A stretch of DNA of 64,000 nt. It comes from Candidatus Hadarchaeales archaeon. Lineage in GTDB: Archaea > Hadarchaeota > Hadarchaeia > Hadarchaeales > WYZ-LMO6. Positions 57,663 through 64,000 of this stretch are shown here, piece after piece. Both the position numbers and the translations under genes were made by a program. Under the pieces are notes generated by a model. That model did not search any database and had not been told where the DNA came from. It was given only the letters and a program-made list of their open reading frames with translations. The DNA is taken from the NCBI GenBank assembly GCA_038736355.1, contig JAVYML010000001.1:124001-188000 (forward strand), written 5' to 3'. Every line of letters begins with the position of its first letter. Within the stretch, counting starts at the first letter, position 1.

Positions 57663-58042
57663 TTTCCCTTCCTCTCTAGCCAGGTGTCGAGGGGTTCCCC
57701 ATCCCCCCGCTCCAGCCTGTAGCTCTCACCCCCACTCTTCCTGAGTTTCCCCAACTCACAAACCAGCGGGGAAGTCCTGCGGAAACCAAAACAGAGAAGG
57801 GGTTTGGCCCCCATTCCTTTGGCCTCCCTCTTCAGTTCCTCCACCTCTCGCAGGGGGATGTAGAGACGATCCCCCATGGTCTTCTTGCACGATACCAGGA
57901 ACACGGGTTTTCCCCCCTTCGTGATGAGCAGATCGTAAACACCCAAGGAACTCCCCGATCTCTTCCATTCGTAACCCCAACGCTCGAACCTGTGGGCCAC
58001 CCTGTACTCCCACCTCGTCCCCCTGCTCTTCGGGGTCACCAT
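57650..58042 (-). CDS. Hjc-type Holliday junction resolvase, one catalytic Glu missing
   Basis: The product has 130 residues from ATG 58042. The Hjc fold is readable: RGTRWEYRVAHRFERWGYEWKRSGSS, DLLITKGGKPVFLVSCKKT, RLYIPLREVEELKREAKGMGAKPLLCFGFRR. Catalytic positions Glu (WEYRV), Ser (SGSS), Asp (YDLL) and Lys (CKK) are present. The second acidic metal ligand, Glu in the IEMK/IEVK motif of known Hjc, is Ser here (VSCK). Activity may be reduced or use another ligand. It is co-transcribed with the Hef-like helicase. Confidence 0.82.
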   Translation of the reverse strand: MVTPKSRGTRWEYRVAHRFERWGYEWKRSGSSLGVYDLLITKGGKPVFLVSCKKTMGDRLYIPLREVEELKREAKGMGAKPLLCFGFRRTSPLVCELGKLRKSGGESYRLERGDGEPLDTWLERKGKCRK

Positions 58043-58063
58043 CTCTCAGAGTTTTCTCTTCTT

Positions 58064-58753
58064 CTATAAAGAAGGAAGCATCTCCGACAGGGTCACGAAC
58101 TCAGCCCTTCTTCCCAACCAGAGAAGGAGCTCCCTGAGCCTGCGCAGGGAAACCTTACCCGTCGAAAACTTCAGGTCCCACCTCACCCCCTCCACCTCCA
58201 CCGCTTCCCAAACATGGTAATCGAGCACGGTGAGGGGGAAATGACGCACACACCATCCCACGATCCTCCTCGAGAGGGAAAGGGGAAGACGGAGAATGGA
58301 AGAAGGTAGGGTGTTGGGGAACTCGGGGAGCTCGGGGAGCCTGAGTCCTGGATAGAACTTGTAGATCGCGAGGGAGGAATCGTAGGAATAACCCAAGCCC
58401 TTCACCTCCTCCAGCACTTGGGTAGTGGGCTTGAAGTTGGGGGCCCTGAAGCCCTTGGGCCTCCATCCCAGCCTCCTCATTTCCTCCGTGGCCTTCCTCA
58501 CCCTCTCCCTTCCCTCCTCGGGGGAAAGGTGGTCCAGCCTCTCGTGCGAGAAGCCATGACATCCCACCTCTTCCCCCCTCATCTCCTTCGGAAGTTTCCT
58601 GGCGGCCTCGGCAGTACAGAAGAAGGTGGCCTTTACCCCCACTTCTTCCAGGAGTTCCAGGAGAGAGGGAAGACCTTCCTCCATTCCCCTCCAAGTGCTG
58701 AGGAAGGGAGGGGCATCTCCCTCCACATCCACCGTAAAGGCCACTTTCCTCAA
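58064..58753 (-). CDS. NodB-type polysaccharide deacetylase
   Basis: The product has about 229 residues. The proposed start is TTG 58753, overlapping the glycosyltransferase stop (TTGA) after an AGGAG site. NodB motifs are FTVDVEGD (catalytic Asp, metal ligand), CHGFSHERLDHLS (metal-binding HxxSH-like), GFRAPNFKP and a late LDYHVWE (histidine). It should remove N-acetyl groups from a cell-surface or lipid-linked glycan. It follows the GT4 gene, and an AglD-like membrane protein gene lies upstream of both. Confidence 0.85.
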   Translation of the reverse strand: MRKVAFTVDVEGDAPPFLSTWRGMEEGLPSLLELLEEVGVKATFFCTAEAARKLPKEMRGEEVGCHGFSHERLDHLSPEEGRERVRKATEEMRRLGWRPKGFRAPNFKPTTQVLEEVKGLGYSYDSSLAIYKFYPGLRLPELPEFPNTLPSSILRLPLSLSRRIVGWCVRHFPLTVLDYHVWEAVEVEGVRWDLKFSTGKVSLRRLRELLLWLGRRAEFVTLSEMLPSL

Positions 58754-59856
58754 GCGATCTCCTCGTAAAGACGAAGGGTTAACTCGGCCGTTTTTTCCCA
58801 AGTGAATTTCCTAGCCGTTTCCAAGCCACCACGGCGGAGGTTCTTGATCAGTGCACTATCGGAAAGGAGCTTGAGGAGGACCTCCTTCAGGGAGGAAGGG
58901 TTGCCGGGTTCGAAGAAGAGGCAGTTGTAGCCCTCCCTGGCGAACTCTAGGATACCGCCAGCCCTGGGACAGACCACTGGTGTTCCCACCGCCATGGCCT
59001 CCACCGCCGCCAGACCGAAGGCCTCCAAAGAAGAGGGAAGGACAAAAACATCCGCACCCGCCATGAGCTTGGCCACCTCCGGATAGGGAAGGCGGCCGAG
59101 CATCTTTACCCTACCCTTCAATCCCTCCCTCTCCACCTCCCTCCTCAACCTCCCCTCCTCCGGTCCTTCCCCTGCTATCACCAGCTTGACTCCGGGCACT
59201 TCCCTGCTCACTTCCTCGAAGGCTTTGAGGAGCAAGTAAGGTCCCTTCCTCTTCACCAACCTTATAGCCGTGGCCACCAACCTCTCTCCATCTCCCACAC
59301 CCACCCTCCGCCTGAACTCCCTACCGTCCACTCCCTCATGGAAGAGGGAGAGATCCACACCGTTGGGGATTACCCTTATCTTCTCCTCCGGAACACCCAA
59401 GGAAAGACAGAACTCCTTGGAAGCCCCGCTCACCGCCACCACCCTGCTTGCCCGCTTGAGGAAGGAGGAGAGGGGTAGGTAGGCGGCCTTCCAGAATCCG
59501 GAGGAGGAATGGACGGAATGACAAGTGAGGACGGAAGGTATTCCTTTCCCCCGAGCAAAACGGGAAGCCGCCAAGGCAAGGGAGGAATACATGTCCACTC
59601 CATGCACCACCGAGAAGTCCCCCGAACGCAGATACCTCCGGAGCTCGGCGAAGGTGAAGGGGGAGAGGAAGCGATTTTTCACGGAAAAACCCTTCAAACC
59701 CCTCACCTCCACCCCCTCCCTCTCCTCCGCTCCTTCCCTCGTGAAGACCACCACCTCCACCCCCAGCTTGGAAAGGAAGGAACTCAGTTCAGCCGCATAG
59801 GTAGCCACCCCTCCTGTCAGGGGAGGGTATTCATCACCCACGAGCGCCACCCTCAT
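58750..59856 (-). CDS. GT4-family glycosyltransferase
   Basis: The product has 368 residues. The N-terminal Rossmann half begins MRVALVGDEYPPLTGGVATYAAELSSFLSKLGVEVVVFT, with the glycine-rich acceptor loop. The C-terminal half carries VVATAIRLVKRKGPYLLLKAFEE-type donor binding and the EX7E motif in DVFVLPSSLEAFGLAAVEAMAVGTPVVCP. It transfers a sugar from a nucleotide donor; the acceptor is unknown. It is second in a three-gene glycan operon with the AglD-like protein and the NodB deacetylase. Confidence 0.9.
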   Translation of the reverse strand: MRVALVGDEYPPLTGGVATYAAELSSFLSKLGVEVVVFTREGAEEREGVEVRGLKGFSVKNRFLSPFTFAELRRYLRSGDFSVVHGVDMYSSLALAASRFARGKGIPSVLTCHSVHSSSGFWKAAYLPLSSFLKRASRVVAVSGASKEFCLSLGVPEEKIRVIPNGVDLSLFHEGVDGREFRRRVGVGDGERLVATAIRLVKRKGPYLLLKAFEEVSREVPGVKLVIAGEGPEEGRLRREVEREGLKGRVKMLGRLPYPEVAKLMAGADVFVLPSSLEAFGLAAVEAMAVGTPVVCPRAGGILEFAREGYNCLFFEPGNPSSLKEVLLKLLSDSALIKNLRRGGLETARKFTWEKTAELTLRLYEEIA

Positions 59857-59885
59857 CTTCCGCCTCCCGAAGAGGAGAGGTGAAT

Positions 59886-60893
59886 TTAGCCTTTTTGACG
59901 TTTAAAGGAAGAAGGTCCTGCCAGACCGAGATAGGAAAGGGCCCCCGCCCCCACCAGCGTGCTCAGGAGGAGGGAAATGGTTCTCTCGAGCACCGTGGCC
60001 GCCACGGCCGTAGGCAGCGGCACCCTGAAGAAGGTGAAGACGGAGAGCATGGTGGCCTCCACCAGCACCAGCCCTCCCGGTAGGAAGGGGACTAGACCGG
60101 CTATGGTGGGGAGGGTGGTGGCCAGGAGGAGCATGGGGAGAGAGGGGTAGTATCCTAGGGAAAGGAAGATCAGGTAGAGCCTGAGGAGGTCCAAGGACCA
60201 GATGAAAAGGGAGAAGAGGAATAGGGAAAAAACACATCTCCAGTTGGAGAGCACGGAACTGGAGCTCCGGTACATCTCCCTAATGGAGGAGAATAAGTCC
60301 TTTTTCTTCCCCACCAACCTGCCCAAGCGATTCATCCATCTCCCCAACATCCTTGCCCCCACCTCCTTTTTCACCATTCCAAAGACTAGGGAAGGGGGGA
60401 AGAGGAGGAGGAAGAGCCATAGGAGGAAGAACCAGGGAAAGGAAAAGGGAAGGGAAACCCCAAACCAAAACCCGAACAGAAGGAAGGAAATCACGACGGG
60501 AAAATCGAAGAGATGATCCACCATCGTGGTGGAGATGGCGAAGGAATAGGGAATCCCCTTGAGCTTACCCAGCAAATAAACCCTTCCAAGGGGATCTGCT
60601 CCCCCCCTCAAGAAGGGGGTGATGTTGTTGATGAAGATGCTCCCCGAAAGGATCAAGTAGAGCTCTTTCAGGGTCACCCCAAAACCAAGATAGGAGAGGG
60701 AGACCCTCCATCTAAGGGCCCACAAGAAGATGCTTCCGAAGTATAGGGCCACCGCTGCCACAAACCATCGAATCCTCACCCTCCTGAGCATCCAAATCGC
60801 GGAGTAAAGGTCTTCCCTCCACCAAAGGAAGAGAAGGGAGAGGACCAGGAAGAGCAACAGGAAGAGGAGAACCCTTTTCCAGCTTTTTTTCAT
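59886..60893 (-). CDS. UPF0104 / LPG-synthase-TM-like membrane protein (AglD-related)
   Basis: The product is about 335 residues; ATG 60893 has GGAGAGG directly upstream (ATG 60902 possible). It has eight or more hydrophobic helices. Family features are LYFGSIFLWALRWRVSLSYLG, SGSIFINNITPFLRGGADPLGRVYLL, TMVDHLFDFPVVISF, PTIAGLVPFLPGGLVLVEATM and a C-terminal ERTISLLLSTLVG. The family includes the membrane half of AglD-like glycosyltransferases and putative flippases. Neighbouring GT4 and NodB genes support a role in surface-glycan assembly. Confidence 0.84.
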   Translation of the reverse strand: MKKSWKRVLLFLLLFLVLSLLFLWWREDLYSAIWMLRRVRIRWFVAAVALYFGSIFLWALRWRVSLSYLGFGVTLKELYLILSGSIFINNITPFLRGGADPLGRVYLLGKLKGIPYSFAISTTMVDHLFDFPVVISFLLFGFWFGVSLPFSFPWFFLLWLFLLLFPPSLVFGMVKKEVGARMLGRWMNRLGRLVGKKKDLFSSIREMYRSSSSVLSNWRCVFSLFLFSLFIWSLDLLRLYLIFLSLGYYPSLPMLLLATTLPTIAGLVPFLPGGLVLVEATMLSVFTFFRVPLPTAVAATVLERTISLLLSTLVGAGALSYLGLAGPSSFKRQKG

Positions 60894-60931
60894 CCTCTCC
60901 ATATTTATCTCATCCCTAAAAACTGAAGAGT

Positions 60932-62320
60932 ATGGCATCCGTTCTTTTCATTTACCCCCCCATAAGCTTCGAGGAGAGGAGTGCCCTCTCCGCCTACGCT
61001 CCTCCCCTGGGAATCCTCTACTTGGCCTCCATTCTCCAAAGGGCTGGACACAGGGTACAGGTGATAGATGCCGAGGCCGAGCACCTTTCCCTAAAGGAGC
61101 TGGGGGAAAGGATCGAGGAAGCAAGACCGGATGTGGTGGGCCTAACCTGTTTGACCCTTACGCTGGATTCATGCAAGAAGATCGTGAGGGAGGTCAAGAA
61201 GAGGTCCAAGGCCTACGTGGTGGTGGGCGGACCCCACATTTCCGTTTCCCCTCCCGAATACCTGAAGGAGATAGGGGCGGATGCCTATGTGATGGGGGAG
61301 GCGGAGGAAGAGATCCTCAGGATCGTGGAGGAAAGGCCCTCCGGGATCCTGCAGGTGAAGGAGCCCCAGGACCTCGATTCCCTCCCCCTTCCGGCCAGGG
61401 AATTGGTGAAACACGTCGAGTACGGCCAATTCTACGGAATGAAGATGATGGGGAAGATCACGGGAATCCTGACCTCGAGGGGATGTAGATACGGTTGCAC
61501 CTACTGCAACCGTCCCAAGAAGCTTGGCTTCCGCTCCCGCTCTCCCCAGCAGATCTTGGAGGAGCTGAAGGTACTGGATAGGGAAGGTTTCGATTCCATC
61601 TGGATTGCCGACGACAACTTCACCAACGATCCCAAGAGGGTGATCAAGCTGGCGGACCTCATGAAGAGGGAGGGTTTGAAGTTCCACTTCTTCGGTCAGG
61701 CGAGGGTGGACACACCCAGCAAGGCCCTCTACAAGGCCATGAGGGAGATGGGGGTGCTGGCCCTGAGCTACGGTGTGGAGTCGGTGGTGCCCAAGGTGGT
61801 GAAATGGTATGGCAAAACCCCCCATCCCGAGCGCTGGCCCTACTACGTGAGGCGCACCCTAGACCTCTGCAAGGAATACGACATCATCTTCCTGGGAAGC
61901 CTGATCTTCGGGGCTCCCGTAGAGACCAAGGAGGACATGATACGCTCGATCGAATTCTTGGAGAAGGGGGGGGCGGACTTCATCAACGGAAACATCCTTC
62001 TCTACATGGTGGGCTCGGCCATCTGGAACTGGGCTAGGAGGGAAGGAAAGCTGCGTCCGGACCAGTTCGTGGCCACCGCTCCCGAGCTGGGTCTCACCCC
62101 CTACTCGAAGGAGGAACTTCAGGAACTCTGCAACCGTTGCGCCGATTTCTCCAAGAGGGAGGGATGGAAGAGCGCCTTCAGGAAAATCCTGAGAAGGAAG
62201 GAGTTCGGGCTGATATGGATGGGTCTGAAGAAGTACGTGGGGGACTATCTGAAGATCAGGAAGGTCAGGAGGGAAATCTACGGGTATGGGTACGGAAAGA
62301 GATATACCACCAGGATATGA
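60932..62320 (+). CDS. B12-binding-domain radical SAM protein
   Basis: The product has 462 residues. The N-terminal cobalamin-binding-like domain (about 1-145) has PPLGILYLASILQRAGHRVQVIDAEAEHLSLKELGERI and VVVGGPHISVSPPEYLKEIGADAYVMGEAEE, but no DxHxxG motif for B12-His ligation. The radical SAM core has the cluster motif CRYGCTYC (about 186-193) and FIWIADDNFTNDPKRV-like strand (DSIWIADDNFTNDP). Such proteins methylate or rearrange lipids, cofactors or natural products. The substrate is unknown. A Trm112-like gene follows after 9 bp. Confidence 0.88.
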   Translation: MASVLFIYPPISFEERSALSAYAPPLGILYLASILQRAGHRVQVIDAEAEHLSLKELGERIEEARPDVVGLTCLTLTLDSCKKIVREVKKRSKAYVVVGGPHISVSPPEYLKEIGADAYVMGEAEEEILRIVEERPSGILQVKEPQDLDSLPLPARELVKHVEYGQFYGMKMMGKITGILTSRGCRYGCTYCNRPKKLGFRSRSPQQILEELKVLDREGFDSIWIADDNFTNDPKRVIKLADLMKREGLKFHFFGQARVDTPSKALYKAMREMGVLALSYGVESVVPKVVKWYGKTPHPERWPYYVRRTLDLCKEYDIIFLGSLIFGAPVETKEDMIRSIEFLEKGGADFINGNILLYMVGSAIWNWARREGKLRPDQFVATAPELGLTPYSKEELQELCNRCADFSKREGWKSAFRKILRRKEFGLIWMGLKKYVGDYLKIRKVRREIYGYGYGKRYTTRI

Positions 62321-62329
62321 GGGGAAAGG

Positions 62330-62524
62330 GTGCCGATCAGCAGGGAACTCTTGAAGATCCTGGCCTGTCCCCTCTGCAAGGGAGAACTGAAGCTGAAGGG
62401 GGAGGAGCTGGTATGCAAAAAGTGTTCCCAGAGGTACCCCATCGTGGACGACATTCCCTACCTCCTTCCCCCGGAACTCATGCCCAGGAAGTTCAAGAGA
62501 TCTAAAACTCCACCTCGATCGTGA
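62330..62524 (+). CDS. Trm112/UPF0434-like zinc-ribbon protein
   Basis: This 64-residue protein has a GTG start. The pattern ILACPLCKGELKLKGEELVCKKCSQRYPIVDDIPYLLP contains two CxxC motifs and the Trm112 closing IPxLLP. Archaeal Trm112 activates several methyltransferases, so it could partner a SAM-dependent enzyme, possibly Pcm nearby (speculative). It overlaps the convergent DUF371 gene by 23 bp. Confidence 0.84.
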   Translation: MPISRELLKILACPLCKGELKLKGEELVCKKCSQRYPIVDDIPYLLPPELMPRKFKRSKTPPRS

Positions 62525-62921
62525 TTTCCAGGGGAAGGGCCTTCCTGAGGAGGTTTACGAACTCCCTCGAGAGGTGAAGGGCGGCCCTATCCGCCCTCAC
62601 CGCCAAAGTCCTCCCGCAGAGGAAGGAGCTCCTCCTCACCACCATGTCCGTCGGATGATCCAGGGAGAGGGAGGGATGTCCCCAGGCATGGACCTCCTCC
62701 ACCCATCCCTCCACCTCCATCCTCACCACCACCCTCCCTCCCCTCCTTATTCCCTCCTTCACCCCCTCGCTCAAATCCCGGACGGACTTGTCCGCTCCCA
62801 CGGCCACGATGCAGTCCCCCCTTGGCCCCACCTCCTCCTCCCTCGTGATCATCAGGGTGGTGGGATGGAGGGCGGTGAGGAGCGGGTGTCCCCTCGCCCT
62901 AACCCTCTCCCTTTTTTTCAT
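62502..62921 (-). CDS. DUF371-family archaeal protein
   Basis: This 139-residue protein has the DUF371 pattern: ARGHPLLTALHPTTLMITREEEVGPRGDCIVAVGADKSVRDL, VHAWGHPSLSLDHPTDMVVRRSSFLCGRTLAVRADRAA. It is a conserved archaeal protein of unknown function with a GHP-type conserved histidine repeat. It ends in a beta strand ITIEVEF and overlaps Trm112-like by 23 bp. Divergent from pcm. Confidence 0.85.
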   Translation of the reverse strand: MKKRERVRARGHPLLTALHPTTLMITREEEVGPRGDCIVAVGADKSVRDLSEGVKEGIRRGGRVVVRMEVEGWVEEVHAWGHPSLSLDHPTDMVVRRSSFLCGRTLAVRADRAALHLSREFVNLLRKALPLEITIEVEF

Positions 62922-62978
62922 TTCCCTCCCTCATTTCTTGGGGGGATATTTCTGGATTTCGAGAAGGAAAGGGAGAGG

Positions 62979-63605
62979 ATGGTGGAAGAGCTGATCAGAT
63001 GGGGTTACCTCCGCACCCCTTCCATCATAGAGGCTTTCAGAAAGGTTCCGAGGGAGGAGTTCGTTCCTCCCTCCTTCAGGAAGCACGCCTACGAGGACCA
63101 TCCCCTTTCGATAGGTTATGGACAGACCATCTCCGCTCCCAGCATGATAGCCCTGATGCTCGAGTCCCTGAAGGTGGAAAGGGGACAAAGGGTGCTGGAG
63201 GTAGGAACGGGCTCCGGATACAACGCCGCCCTGCTCGCGGAACTGGTGGGGAGGGAGGGGAAGGTGGTTTCGATCGAGCGCATCCCCGCCCTCGCCTCCT
63301 TCGGGAGGGAGAACCTCAGGAAGACGGGATACGAGTGGGTGGAGGTGGTGGTGGGGGATGGCACCTGCGGCTATCCTCCCGGAGCCCCCTGGGACCGGAT
63401 CCTCATCACGGCCTGTTCCCCAGGCTTCCCTCCCCCCCTCCTAGAACAGCTGAAGGTGGGTGGAAGGATGGGGGCGCCCGTGGGGCATTTCTATGCCAGC
63501 CAGGTGTGGAAGGTGGCGGAGAAGACGGAGAGGGGAATAGAGGTGGAGAATTATTCACCCTGTTCCTTCGTCCCCCTGCTGGGGAAGTATGGATGGAAGG
63601 AGTAA
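62979..63605 (+). CDS. pcm: Protein-L-isoaspartate O-methyltransferase
   Basis: The product is about 208 residues from ATG 62979, after GGGAGAGG. Conserved features are REEFVPPSFRKHAYEDHPLSIGYGQTISAPSMIALMLE (substrate site), LEVGTGSGYNAALLAEL (SAM motif I), VVSIERIP, DGTCGYPPGAPWDRILITA and GKYGWKE at the end. It repairs isoaspartyl residues in aged proteins. Homologues have about nine more N-terminal residues: CTG 62952, preceded by GGGGGG, would restore them (LDFEKERER). That start cannot be settled from sequence. Confidence 0.92.
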   Translation: MVEELIRWGYLRTPSIIEAFRKVPREEFVPPSFRKHAYEDHPLSIGYGQTISAPSMIALMLESLKVERGQRVLEVGTGSGYNAALLAELVGREGKVVSIERIPALASFGRENLRKTGYEWVEVVVGDGTCGYPPGAPWDRILITACSPGFPPPLLEQLKVGGRMGAPVGHFYASQVWKVAEKTERGIEVENYSPCSFVPLLGKYGWKE

Positions 63606-63660
63606 AGGTCTTGGATCGAAGGAAGGAGACCCCCCAGATGATGAGATTCGGTTGTGGAAG

Positions 63661-63685
63661 CAGCCCCCCCATCACTTAGGGGCTG
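63661..63685. terminator. Hairpin in the pcm-fen gap
   Basis: CAGCCCC (63661-63667) and GGGGCTG (63679-63685) form a 7-bp stem with an 11-nt loop in the 139-bp convergent gap (63606-63744). No T run follows directly. It may end either transcript. Nothing else in the gap is recognised. Confidence 0.4.
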
Positions 63686-63744
63686 GAAGAACCCGAACGG
63701 AGGGGTAAGGGGGAATGGCTTCGAAGAAAAAGCGGGGAAATGGA

Positions 63745-64000
63745 CTAAAACCACTTCTCCAGGGAGCTCTGCCTTCCCTCCCTCCCCCTCAGGAGCTTCT
63801 GAATGCCCGACTGGACCCTGTCCTCGGAGAAATCATGTTCCTCGCAGAGGAACTCCTTTATCCCTTCCACATCGGGTTGGCCCCACTCTATCCTGTAGGT
63901 ATCCGAAACTTCTGGCTCAAGGAAAATCTTTCTGATCTCCTCGAAGTCCTCCACCCTCACCTCCTCCATCCCCTCCAAAGAACCGTACTTCTTCACGAGT
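63745..64000 (-). CDS. fen: Flap endonuclease 1, C-terminal fragment (5' end outside window)
   Basis: The open minus-strand frame enters from the right edge and ends at 63745. The visible 84 residues (LVKKYGSLEGMEEV, EEIRKIFLEPEVSDTYRIEWGQPDVEGIKEFLCEEHDFSEDRVQSGIQKL) are the archaeal FEN1 C-terminus, closing with the PCNA-interacting box QSSLEKWF. FEN1 removes 5' flaps during Okazaki fragment maturation. The nuclease domain and start codon lie beyond 64000. Confidence 0.92.
   Translation of the reverse strand, partial: LVKKYGSLEGMEEVRVEDFEEIRKIFLEPEVSDTYRIEWGQPDVEGIKEFLCEEHDFSEDRVQSGIQKLLRGREGRQSSLEKWF

Noticed and set aside
62574-62978. Long N-terminal extension of Pcm
   Set aside because: It is antisense to the DUF371 gene; only the last ~9 residues before ATG 62979 resemble the family's N-terminal helix.
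63636-63690. C/D box guide RNA in the pcm-fen gap
   Set aside because: A box C-like GATGATGA is present at 63638, but no box D (CTGA) or D'/C' pair follows at suitable spacing.

Overview
The window is archaeal. It carries Orc1/Cdc6, ribosomal proteins S24e and S27ae, a Hef-type helicase, an Hjc-type resolvase, the C-terminus of FEN1 with its PCNA-binding tail, an archaeal short-type triosephosphate isomerase, class III (type IV pilin) signal peptides, a tRNA-Pro with a small anticodon-loop intron, and TATA boxes about 25 bp before start codons (leaderless promoters). The DNA is GC-rich, with many GTG and TTG starts. NadA, FdhD, a tungstate transporter and an HcyS (DUF39) protein suggest an anaerobe. 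The gene mix (DUF166, DUF371, DUF4443, HcyS) fits a euryarchaeote-like or Hadarchaeia-like lineage, but I cannot place it from sequence alone.

Layout. Positions 1-12978 (minus) are one giant surface-protein gene of at least 4326 codons, cut by the window edge. It contains a PGF-pre-PGF domain, five ~170-residue beta repeats, FN3-like domains, and four blocks totalling 124 copies of a tryptophan-rich 16-residue repeat. Two winged-helix genes and a three-copy operator follow (12983-14202). Positions 14210-17842 hold membrane-anchored surface proteins, an active-looking signal peptidase I and a catalytically dead relative. Positions 17832-22555 hold rhomboid, cdc6, then tupABC-modE for tungstate. 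Positions 22568-34747 are housekeeping and metabolic genes: ribosomal proteins, PAC2, tRNA-Pro, FMN reductase, HcyS, NadA, FdhD, radical SAM, cysteine desulfurase, PAP2, DUF166, GalT, DUF4443, and a DUF4430/ECF-like pair. Positions 34849-42119 are an archaeal type IV pilus cluster (pilins, KaiC-like protein, MinD-like protein, FlaJ/TadC-like platform, FlaI/TadA-like ATPase). MalQ and a HhH-GPD protein follow.

Positions 44318-53446 (minus) are a second surface region: a four-gene operon resembling the actinobacterial DUF6230/DUF6114 pair, a matrixin-like metalloprotease, and a TasA/camelysin-like operon (two TasA-like proteins, a signal peptidase fused to a TasA-like domain, DUF5305). The two operons share one upstream promoter element at identical spacing to their TATA boxes, so they are probably co-regulated. 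Three DNA-binding regulators lie immediately beyond (53506-55317).

The right end (55348-64000) is tpiA, Hef-like helicase plus Hjc, a glycan operon (NodB deacetylase, GT4, AglD-like membrane protein), a B12-binding radical SAM protein, Trm112-like, DUF371, Pcm and FEN1. The window is dominated by cell-surface machinery: three separate export or assembly systems, their dedicated peptidases, and a giant repeat protein whose 16-residue Trp module I do not recognise from any described family.
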